A stretch of DNA of 64,000 bases from NCBI GenBank assembly GCA_964036665.1, contig OZ038530.1:9326501-9390500 (forward strand), in the 5' to 3' direction. Below the pieces are notes generated by a model. It did no database searches. It saw nothing but the letters and a program-made list of their open reading frames with translations, and was not told the origin of the DNA. A program made the translations under genes and the position numbers. Each line of letters starts with the position of its first letter. The stretch's first letter is position 1. Below, one piece after another: positions 55,256 through 64,000 of the stretch. The DNA comes from Gordius sp. MW1. Its lineage: Eukaryota > Nematomorpha > Gordioida > Gordea > Gordiidae.

Positions 55256-55939
55256 TTACAGGAGAACGCAATAAAGTTTCTTCTTCCTGTAACGACAAGT
55301 TTCCACCTGACCGACAATCGTTGCCTCACCTGGCGTTACCAAACTCTGTTGTGAGGTTACCACGAACGACCGTACCAAGGTACTGTCATCATGTAGCGCC
55401 ACCGTCTCAACAACGTTCGTGTCCGCCACTATTTCCGCCGCGTCCATCGCCTCAATGACACGCTCTACCACTGTTGTGCCTACGGCATTACCACTTTCCG
55501 GCGGTACCTGTGGGTTACATCTCAGCCCACGATGCCGACGATGACACCCATGGCACCACCTCCGGGTAACCCGACGTCGCCTACTGCCACTCGCCGCCGG
55601 TGGGGCAGCTTCCGCGCCCCTCCGTACCTGGTGCGCAATAGCTACGCTGCGTTGCGGATTCTCTTGAATCCTCGCAATCGGGATCCTTGCTATGGGGATC
55701 CCCCCTATCGGGGCGACTTTACGAACCGCTCCGTCCCGTCGACCCATATTCACAAATCTTTCACCCCCGGGCCGGATCTCTCTCCTCGCCTGAGGGTAGA
55801 CTTGTTCTTGTAAATTGACCATGTGGGGCACACCGTCTGCACCCACCACAAACGACACGTGTAAATTGCTTGGTGCGTACAGTGGATCGATCGCCTGAAC
55901 CACCACTCGCACTCGGCACCATGAAGCAATTATATCCAT
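55256..55939 (-). pseudogene. Extra ORF of the gypsy element (fossil)
   Basis: 227 residues between integrase and the 3' LTR. The middle is arginine-rich (GSRRRRVTRRWCHGCHRRHR) and preceded by repeated IPIARIPIARI. It contains no transmembrane stretch or glycoprotein features, so it does not look like an envelope gene. Its GC content is much higher than that of the surroundings. The role is unknown. Confidence 0.45.
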
Positions 55940-55990
55940 CTAATATTTATATAAAAAAAACGTTAGACATTAACACATATCATTAATATT

Positions 55991-57124
55991 TTATTCAAAA
56001 CGCGGCCGCAATTGCTCTTCATGCCTCATAGCATGGTTATTTGCAGCCGTAAACTCCACGTCATAAGCTTTAGAGCCCACGCGGGATTTAACTACCGCTT
56101 CAAGCCATTTTACCGACCCCCCATAACCCCGGGCCCACACTGCATCGTTAACCCGAAACCGGCTAATGTCAGATACCCGAGACGACAACTCGCTATCTAC
56201 GAACACATCCATCGGTATGCGCGGTATCCTATTTAAAAAAACCTTACTAACCGGCGCGCGACATGGGAAACGAGGGGAAGCATTGTGCAACAACCTGTAC
56301 ATCCAAATGCCTTCCTTCTCAACCTTCTCGTTTTTTAACCATCGTTTCACGATCGCCACATTACTCTCAGCCAGCCCGTTGGAACTAGGATGATAGGGAG
56401 GCGTTAATACATGACGTATGCCCCATCTATCGCAAAACGCTTTAAACTCGGCACTAGTAAACGCGGTACCGTTATCTGACACTACGCACTTCGGTATGCC
56501 AAAAGCGCCCATTAATTTTTCCAAAAAAACAATTACGCTCTTGGTAGATAGTTTCGACACCCGCTCGAATTCAACCCAACTCGATGTCGCATCCACCAAC
56601 AAAAGGTATTGCTTAGAATCAAAATCAAAAAAATCAAGGTGCACTCTATCAAACACATTATGTGCCTGAGGCCACCTCGCCTTTCTATCATGTTTGGGCA
56701 TACTCGCATTCCTGTTACATGCAACGCACTTACGCCCATACATGCTTATATCTTTTCCCATTTTAGGCCACCAAACATATCTACGCGCCAAAACCTTCAT
56801 TGTAGCCGTCCCAATATGTCCAGCATGCAATAACTTTAGAACCTGATGACGTAACACTCGTGGAATCACTATGCGTTCACCCCGTAGAATGATACCGTTC
56901 TCAATACAGAGTTCGTTTCTCACCCCGCGGTAACCTACAGGAATCTCCTCGAGCGTCTCGCCGTCAATCAGGCATCTTGTAACTCGACTCAACTCCTCAT
57001 CTTTACTAACCTCCTCTTTAAGGTTAACCGATGGGAAAGTCTCCGTTACAATATTGACCAAAAAATTATCACCCTCTAATTCCTCCTCAGGTGAGGTACC
57101 ATTATCCTCACCTAAGCGCGACAA
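55991..57124 (-). pseudogene. Ty3/gypsy integrase (fossil)
   Basis: 377 residues. An H2C2 zinc-binding region (LLHAGHIGTATMKVLARRYV, CVACNRNASM) is followed by the catalytic core (VHLDFFDFDSKQYLLLVDA, VSDNGTAFTSAEFKAFCDRW, TPPYHPSSNGLAESNVAIVK), giving the D-D-E triad. A C-terminal region with FRVNDAVWARGYGGSVKWLE follows, a GPY/F-like module. The open frame is long, but the element as a whole is incomplete. Confidence 0.92.
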
Positions 57125-57294
57125 CGTATCAGGTCGATAATCCTATTATTAAAATTCTGCCTAATTCTGCCTTTGAACAACCCTGCCGCCTTCCTATTAC
57201 AATACCTAACCATATGTGGTCCTCCACAGTGAAAACATCTTACTGCTTGGTGTACCACATTCACCCTAAAGCTTAAACACCATAACTTCCACAA
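57112..57294 (-). pseudogene. Gypsy nucleocapsid zinc-knuckle fragment (fossil)
   Basis: Contains CFHCGGPHMVRYC, a standard C-x2-C-x4-H-x4-C zinc knuckle followed by NRKAAGLFKGRIRQ. It lies immediately upstream of the integrase coding region on the same strand. Confidence 0.7.
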
Positions 57295-58242
57295 AGCAGC
57301 TAGTTAAACAATTAATAAACCAGCACTAACCAGTTCGTTCTAATAATATCCACATATACGTCCACCTTCTGTGTGGTTTTAAAAGGCGATAACATATCTT
57401 AATACAATACAAGCAATTAAACCTTGAGTAAAATAAAATTAAAAACTATGGCAAATATAAAATAATTTAATTAAACGCGTCTTACTTAAATGCTCCTATT
57501 CCACAAGATTCCCCAAAACAAAAATAAAAGAACCTTGATCTATTCAAAATATTACTCTGGAAATTAATTAATGCACGTGCAATATTTAAAACAATGTAAC
57601 ATATACGATAACTTTATTAGAATTTGGTTAACTATTCAAAACTTATACTGTTACGTTACAAATATCAAATTACCACAAAATTAATATACAACCAGAAAAA
57701 AACGTATAAACTAATTTGAGACCAAAAATATTGCACAAGTTAATCAAATAGCAAAATCGTATGTAACACTAAAATTAAATTGCAGCTCAAAAAATTGCCA
57801 AGTTAAATCGCATAATAAAATTGCAAATGGTAATTAAATTAAATCTAAGCAGAAATATTAAAAAAAATTTATACTAATGGCAAAATTAATAAATGTTAAT
57901 TAACTTCTCAAAGCTAAAAATATTGCAAACCTAAATATACAGCAAAGTAAACTAATTCAAAGATAAAATTATTCCAATACTAAATATGTTTTTATTTATT
58001 AATCCACTTGAAGTAAAATATATATCAGCGTGCTCTAAAATTAATTTGAATCAAGTAAATAGCATAATAAAATTCTTATAATAAACAGCCTGAAAAATTT
58101 AATTGTCACGATAAAGTAAATTATCAATAATATTAAAATCAATAGAGTACAATTACGCATATAAATATTTTCCTTTACTGAAAGAATAAAATATCCCAAG
58201 AGTATCAAAATAAACTTTTAACCCAAAAAAAGCTATCACCAA
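57295..58242. other. AT-rich internal region of the gypsy element
   Basis: No coding recognised between the zinc knuckle and the 5' LTR. On the minus strand TTGGTGATAGC directly follows the LTR, where a primer-binding site is expected. Confidence 0.5.
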
Positions 58243-58440
58243 TGTATAAACTTATTTAAATGTATAATCTTTATTAAATGTATATTGTTTATTCGTATAA
58301 TGAAGTTACTTACGTATAAATATAATTCCGATATTAAAAAAAAGGTACAAAGATAAGTTAAAATATAAGTTAAAATATAAGTGTATGAATGTGAGAGAGT
58401 GTAAGCGGATACGTGTGTGGGAACAATAATAATAATAAAC

Positions 58441-58473
<33 letters not shown>

Positions 58474-58522
58474 ACGACCGCGTAAGATACAAAAGGGGTG
58501 GGGAGAAAGGAGGTACAGGACA
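58243..58522 (-). repeat. Gypsy 5' LTR
   Basis: 280 bp, same sequence as 54761-55028 with a longer GA microsatellite and one extra AAAATATAAGT unit. Confidence 0.9.
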
Positions 58523-59446
58523 GTATTGTTTAATTTAGTCCCCGACCTTTACACAATTATTTTTATTGAATTTTGTGAAAAATTGATCATGAAAATTTCG
58601 TATTTTGTTTGTCAATTTATTATATATTTTATAGAATCATACAAATTAACAATGTTCCTTTATTATATTCAATTAATTAGTACCGCATTTGTTTGTAAAT
58701 TTCATTATTGACATAATCAAAATATTTATATTTTCTCAGAATCACTTCGACATTTTGTATATACGATTATCATGTTGGAATCATATGTAAATATAAATTA
58801 TTTTGTTAAAGTTTGTTGTCTCAGGATTATGATATTATATGATTTATTGCGTTATACTAACGTTATAAATGTATTTATTAAATTGTATAATATAGCTCTA
58901 AACATTTCCCTTATTCAAAAATATTGGATAAATTAAAATATAGTGAATAAGTATAATAATTATTAATATTTTAAAAAACCTAAATATAATATACATTTAT
59001 TGAATCTAAATCGCCATGTTCAGTCTATGGCCTATAATCTAAAATGTCCATTTTTTGAAAATAAATCAATAAATCTAGAAAATTCGTTAAATTCAAATAA
59101 TAATTATAAGGGATTATGGCGAGATTAATGATGCATTTTTAAATCAAGAATTGATAGAAGTGTGAAAATTAATATATGTCGCTAAAATTAGGGCGGCTTT
59201 TAAAAAATGGGCACTTAACACACCTTGCATCAAAATGTGGTTAGTTTTTAGATACAATTAACATGGGGGAGGGGGCATAAATCGAAGCCTCCTCAAACCA
59301 TATATTTCTCTTGATTTAAATTTTTTATTAATTAAATGATAAGAATTTGTTTTTGCTTTTATATTGATACATATTTAGTGAAAATGTATGAAAACGTGAA
59401 AATATTAAGTGTTGGAATTATTTGGAAAACATTCAGATATAGCTAG

Positions 59447-59668
59447 TAGAGGTGTGCACTGATCAATCCGATCCGCGTCCGAACTCAGATTCGGACGGAT
59501 CGGATCAACATTTTAATTTGAAAATTTCGGATCGGATCGGATCGTATTTAGATTTTAAAAAACTCGGATCGGATCGGATTTAGATTTTTAAAAACTCGGA
59601 TCGGATCGGATGGATATAAAATTATTCAAAAACCCCTCGGATCGGATCGGATCAAATGCACACCTCTA
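59447..59668. mobile_element. hAT MITE with GGATC repeats, duplicated copy
   Basis: Counterpart of 34756-34958, with the same ATAGCTAG flanks and TAGAGGTGTGCAC tip. It is 222 bp because of an additional repeat block (TTCGGATCGGATCGGATCG) absent from copy 1. Confidence 0.85.
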
Positions 59669-61195
59669 ATAGCTAGTGAATCATATTTATAAATTGTCAT
59701 AATATTTAAATAACATGCAAAAGTTGCAATCAATGAATTGTTGATATTTTAATGGGCAAAACTCATTCCTAACGGGTTTGGACCTTGCCTTAAACAAACC
59801 TAGACGGGCTCGGGCGGGCTTAAAACGGGTAGGGGTTTTAATGATTTGTTAATTTATATGATGATTATTCTATTAAGACCAGAGTGGGCATTTTAGGAGA
59901 ATAATATATTTACCTATGGAATAAAGATATATTTGCCTAGAATTTTTTAGATTATTTGTTTACAAGTCAAATTTTGATTTTTATAAAAGTGTTTAAAATT
60001 GGGATATAATATTTTACAAATGAGGTTAACTAAAATTTTGTCCATAATATTTCTTGTCTTGACTACGATATTTTTTGGGATTTTACGGTTTAAACCACTT
60101 TAACAAATATTTGCATATTTTGACTTCAAAAAACTAAGTCTATAGGGTAAGTAGCTGAGGAATTGGACTAAAATTACTTTAGTTCCTTTTAATTTCAAAT
60201 CTAGTTTCTCTAATTTTAAATCTATCAAAATGAAAACAATTCTTTTTACCTTATATAAATTTTAATATATTTTTTAAAGCATTTTAATAAACTATTTACG
60301 ATAAAATATGTTTAATTATGTTTAAATAACAACATCTCTCTTTAAATATTTCTAGAATATCTTTTAAATAAAAGTGATGACATATATTAATTAAGAATGC
60401 CTTTTGTCTTAACCAATGACGTATAAGTATAGAACAATCGTATAAACGTAATTGGTTTTTTTACAAAAGCATCATTCTAATTTTCTCTGCCATTTTGAAT
60501 AGAAACTATTTACTTACAAAAGAAATAATTGTTTCAACTTCACTTCTGAAATAATATCCAAATTCTGCATGAATAAAGGTAAGAATTTTTTATTTTATTT
60601 CCTTAATAACTATATATTTTAAGTTTGTTAAAATTTTTGGAATTTCGTAATTTTTCGACTAATTCTATATTGTTTTAAACTTTATTAATAAACTCAATGT
60701 TTTTAAAGATTAAAATTTTAAATTCTTTAATATAATTAACAAAATACGTGTTTGTAACGAGATCGAAATTAAAAACCTATATATTAAGATACTATACACA
60801 GATTGTAAGCTTTTTAATTCCATTATCAAAATTATTCTGAGTAACAAAAAAAGTACTTTTTTAATTTTATATAAATTAAATATTTTCAATTATAATAAAT
60901 TTAAATCGCTATTAACACATCTAATTTTTTATTTTATAATATTAATTCAATTAAATAATTTACTTTAAAAATCAACATAAATTTTGATACTAAAAATAAA
61001 TGTTTTTTTAGACTTGTTATATCAAAACAATATATTTTTCTTAGATTTTCAATTGTTTTTCTAAACTAAATTTTAAACTTTTAATCACTTGCCATAGCCA
61101 CGTTTAATAAATTCGATGTATCGGCCAGCTTAAATCATGCGTTAATTCTCCTTAGGCATGCTTGCGAAACAATCCTTACTTTTAAACTTGGAATA
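59669..61195. other. Non-coding part of duplication copy 2
   Basis: Matches 34967-36490 almost base for base. No gene supported; the candidate ATG-plus-donor at 60569-60578 is preserved. Confidence 0.4.
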
Positions 61196-61494
61196 GTTTT
61201 AATTGCTATGCAATTTATGGGCTCGTTTTTTGTTGTCCGTCGTCCGTCCACCAAGTTATTGGCGCCAGCTTTTTGACCTGGATCTCCCGGGTTCAAGCTC
61301 GGGAGAGGACGAATTTTTTTATTTTTTTTTAAAATAAATTAATATTTTGTCCCTGTTAATATCATTGATAATATGACTTTTTGACCTTCAGCTGGCTCCT
61401 GACCAATAAAAAAATGACCATTGGCCTAATAAATTGAATTTTTTTTTCGTTTTGAATAGGGTATATTAGGTTAACACTGATAATTACCCTATAC
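61196..61494 (+). repeat. HINE-like repeat fragment interrupted by hAT
   Basis: Same as 36491-36788, including the tRNA-like module at 61248-61313. It is cut at CCCTATAC by the hAT transposon beginning at 61495. Confidence 0.7.
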
Positions 61495-61759
61495 CAGTGG
61501 CGTAGACAGGGGGGGGGGGGGGAAAACGGGAAATTCCCCCCCCCCCCGGATTTTTTTTTGTAAAAATTGGAAAAAATTAGTGTTTCGCTCCCCCCTAATT
61601 GAAATTAAGTTTTATGTTGGTTGAAAATTTTATTTCACGACCTTTTGACGCAAATTTAAATTATATAATAATTAAATATTGAGATAAGTGGTAGCGTTTG
61701 TGTTAGTTCCTTTCCTTCATACATTCGTTTTCATTCCCACCCAATTCAAAATTCAAATT

Positions 61760-64000
61760 ATGGATATTCGTAATTTCTTTACAAAACTCAGTAAGTAAAC
61801 TTCATTTTTTAATTTTTTTTATTAATATAAAATAATATTAAAAAATTATTATTTTTCTGACCTTTTTTTCTTAACTTAATATAATATCTAAATGTCTCTC
61901 TTATTTGTGTTCAACATCATATCATATATATACCATGGATTTTTTAAGTTGAGGTTTATTTTATAATATATATTTATATTAACAATTTATTTAGCAAATG
62001 AAAGAAATAATAAAAAGATTGTTACTAATAAATCAGTGGAGGAGTATGAATTGATAGAAGTTGACAAAGTTTCAAGTTTAGGTAAAATAAATTAAATTAA
62101 TGTTGAATTTATTTTTTTATATTACTTAACTTTATTTTTGTTTTTGTGGAGGGAGTGTATTAGCTCAACATGTTTTATGTTTTTATGACATTCAAGATTT
62201 ATTTCATATTTATTATTAAAAATTTATTTAGCAAATGAAAGAAATAATAAAAAGATTGTTACTAATAAATCAGTGGAGGAGTTTAAATTGATAGAAGTTG
62301 ACAAAGTTTCAAGTTTAGGTAAAATAAATTAAATTAATGTTGAATTTATTTTTTATATTACTTAACTTTATTTTTGTTTTTGTGGAGGGAGTGTATTAGC
62401 TCAACATGTTTTATGTTTTTATGACATTCAAGATTTATTTCATATTTATTATTAAAAATTTATTTAGCAAATGAAAGAAATAATAAAAAGATTGTTACTA
62501 ATAAATCAGTGGAGGAGTTTAAATTGATAGAAGTTGACAAAGTTTCAAGTTTAGGTAAAATAAATTAAATTAATGTTGAATTTATTTTTTATATTACTTA
62601 ACTTTATTTTTGTTTTTGTGGAGGGAGTGTATTAGCTCAACATGTTTTATGTTTTTATGACATTCAAGATTTATTTCATATTTATTATTAAAAATTTATT
62701 TAGCAAATGAAAGAAATAATAAAAAGATTGTTACTAATGAATCAGTGGAGGAGTTTGACTCGATAGAAGTTGACGAAATTTCAAGTTTAGGTAAAATAAA
62801 TTAAATTAATGTTGAATTTATTTTTTTATATTACTTAACTTTATTTTTGTTTTTGTGGAGGGAGTGTATTAGCTCAACATGTTTTATGTTTTTATGACAT
62901 TCAAGATTTATTTCATATTTATTATTAAAAATTTATTTAGCAAATGAAAGAAATAATAAAAAGATTGTTACTAATAAATCAGTGGAGGAGTTTAAATTGA
63001 TAGAAGTTGACAAAGTTTCAAGTTTAGGTAAAATAAATTAAATTAATGTTGAATTTATTTTTTATATTACTTAACTTGTTTTTTGTTTTTGTGGAGGGAG
63101 TGTATTAGCTCAACATGTTTTATGTTTTTATGACATTCAAGATTTATTTCATATTTATTATTAAAAATCTATTTAGCAAATGAAAGAAATAATAAAAAGA
63201 TTGTTACTAATGAAACAGTGGAGGAGTTTGAATCGATAGAAGTTGACGAAGTTTCAAGTTTAGGTAAAATAAATTAATGTTTATAATTTTAAATATAACA
63301 TTTATTTCAAAGTTTTTAAATTATATTTGAATTTTTTGATTGAAGGGAATCGAAGAAAAAAAACAAGAGATTTTGAAGAAGACGATGAACCAGTTATAGG
63401 ACCTTATGAAGGTGAAATTTTAAGCCTAAATAAAATATTTAAATATTGTCAATAAGTTAAACGTTTTAATACTCATTTTAAAATTTTTATTGCAGCATTT
63501 AAAAAAAAAATAGTGAAGTGGGTCGATTAGATATTGAGTCTGAAAGTGATAATTCGAGTTTAGGTAAAAAAAAATAGATTAATGTTTTTAATCTAATTTT
63601 GAATTTTAAATATAACTGTTATTTAAAATTTTGTATTGAATTAAATTTTGTTAAATTTTTAATTGCAGGAAGAAGTGTAAACAAAGATAAAGAAATTGTA
63701 CCTATACCTTCATTAACCAAAGGTATAATAAGTTTTAATTATACATATTCTTTATCTTTAAATTAATGTAGAGTTGATTTTCTAATTTAATTTTTTTAAA
63801 TAAAATTAATTATTTTAGATTCAAGTGACCCATTCCCCTATCCCTATGACATATGTTTATATTTAAATAATCAAAATATTGAGGATGAAGATGATAAGCT
63901 ATCGTTACATGATAAGATTTACCAACCTCCTATTTCGTTCAATTTTCCTCGGGATGCTTTATCTAAAAAACTTAAATTTCAACACTCCTGGTTCCAGAGA
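61760..64000 (+). CDS. hAT transposase gene, ZMYM1-like with TTF-type zinc finger (5' part)
   Basis: First exon 61760-61790 (MDIRNFFTKL, donor GTAAGT), then six copies of one 87-nt exon (see 61995-63263). These are followed by 63346-63411 (NRRKKTRDFEEDDEPVIGPY), 63496-63563 (acidic SEVGRLDIESESDNSSL), 63669-63722 (RSVNKDKEIVPIPSLTK) and 63819 onward (SSDPFPYPYDICLYLNNQNI, ISFNFPRDALSKKLKFQHSW). MDIR.FF starts and the acidic linker before F..HSWF are typical of ZMYM1-like hAT transposases, whose TTF zinc finger begins here; the catalytic and dimerisation domains would follow outside the window. All introns are phase 1. The exon at 63496-63563 is 68 nt, one short of a multiple of three, at a ten-A run: a one-base slip or sequencing error. 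Nuclear DNA-binding protein by family. Confidence 0.8.
61995..63263 (+). repeat. Six tandem copies of an 87-nt exon with its intron
   Basis: Exons at 61995-62081, 62232-62318, 62468-62554, 62704-62790, 62941-63027 and 63177-63263, period 236-237 bp. Each has acceptor TTTAG and donor GTAAAATAAATT, and encodes 29 residues of the type NERNNKKIVTNKSVEEFKLI followed by EVDKVSSL. Every copy enters and leaves in phase 1, so any number can be spliced in without changing frame. Introns are almost identical, which indicates very recent tandem duplication. Copies 4 and 6 share differences from the others (NES/NET-VEEF, VDE). Confidence 0.92.

Larger units (their letters stand above)
54761..58522 (-). 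mobile_element. Ty3/gypsy LTR retrotransposon, incomplete (fossil)
   Basis: LTRs at 58243-58522 (5') and 54761-55028 (3') run TGTCC...TATACA on the minus strand. The 5-bp target duplication GTATT is at 54756-54760 and 58523-58527; the empty site GTATT is at 33832-33836 in the other duplication copy. A purine tract (AAAAAGGATGG) adjoins the 3' LTR. Recognisable parts are a zinc knuckle and an integrase, plus an extra ORF near the 3' end. The element is incomplete. The LTRs are almost identical apart from GA-repeat length and a short internal repeat, so insertion is young. Confidence 0.92.
49918..61494. repeat. Segmental duplication, copy 2, with later insertions
   Basis: Matches 31746-36788 in order once the Helitron (51423-54205) and the gypsy element (54761-58522) are set aside. 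Its left edge starts right after the long-inverted-repeat element; its right edge is cut by the hAT transposon at 61495. The insertions must postdate the duplication because copy 1 has clean empty sites. Confidence 0.9.
61495..64000 (+). mobile_element. hAT transposon, ZMYM/TTF type, left part
   Basis: CAGTGGCGTAGACAGGGGGG at 61495 is a classic hAT left tip. The preceding CCCTATAC is the likely 8-bp target duplication, but the right end is outside the window. A spliced gene starts 265 bp inside. The G-run and C-run following the tip (around 61510-61550) make a GC-rich subterminal hairpin. It interrupts duplication copy 2 and so is one of the latest events in the window. Confidence 0.85.

Noticed and set aside
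54706-55329. 207-residue frame through the gypsy 3' LTR
   Set aside because: It runs through LTR, microsatellite and flanking sequence and is not a gene.
1-64000. rRNA genes, operons or bacterial insertion sequences
   Set aside because: No rRNA-like sequence, ribosome-binding pattern or bacterial gene layout was seen anywhere in the window.

Overview
The window is a strongly AT-rich piece of an animal nuclear genome, most likely from an invertebrate and plausibly an insect. The reasons are a BEL/Pao retrotransposon (a metazoan-only family), intron-containing genes with GT-AG splice sites, and many hAT, Helitron and Helentron-like DNA elements. Nothing prokaryotic is visible. The species cannot be named from the sequence alone. 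Most of the 64 kb is mobile DNA nested in mobile DNA; convincing host coding sequence is sparse and split into small exons.

Layout. 1-830: element with inverted Penelope-like ends. 2105-2823: TIR MITE. 3427-12260: a BEL/Pao element whose pieces are scattered and partly inverted among fragments of one abundant repeat family, plus a hAT element (10729-11312) that keeps a BED zinc-finger mini-ORF. That repeat family (called HINE-like here) has one end at a GC hairpin, the other at a conserved TTGCTATGCAATTTATGGGC block, and ~90-130 bp minisatellites inside. It recurs at 12737-14514, 18555-19200, 23388-24504, 24916-26262, 28998-29382, 36491-36817, 39641-41071 and 61196-61494. 16098-17522: hAT relic with a recognisable dimerisation domain. 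19200-22200 and 36818-39638: two copies of a unit made of a Ty3/gypsy fragment plus exons of an unidentified gene.

27118-27711 holds a chain of very small exons, all separated by phase-1 introns. 29435-32601 holds exons of an unidentified cysteine-rich, probably secreted or lumenal protein. The last exon lies in a ~5 kb segmental duplication (31746-36788) whose second copy runs from 49918 to 61494. The second copy was later invaded by a Helitron (51423-54205), a Ty3/gypsy element with a perfect target duplication (54761-58522) and, at its right end, a hAT transposon (from 61495). The undisturbed first copy supplies exact empty sites for two of these insertions.

41782-47536 is a large tail-to-tail palindrome of two DIRS-like retroelement copies with a 40 bp spacer. 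Next to it lie an orphan zinc-knuckle ORF (47636-48046) and an unclassified long-inverted-repeat element (48471-49911). The window ends inside a ZMYM/TTF-type hAT gene (61760 onward) that carries six tandem copies of one 87-nt symmetric exon.

How it fits together: this is a transposon graveyard with several recent arrivals. HINE-like repeats seem to have served as landing pads and as breakpoints for inversion and duplication. All homology calls were made by eye from motifs; no searches were run.
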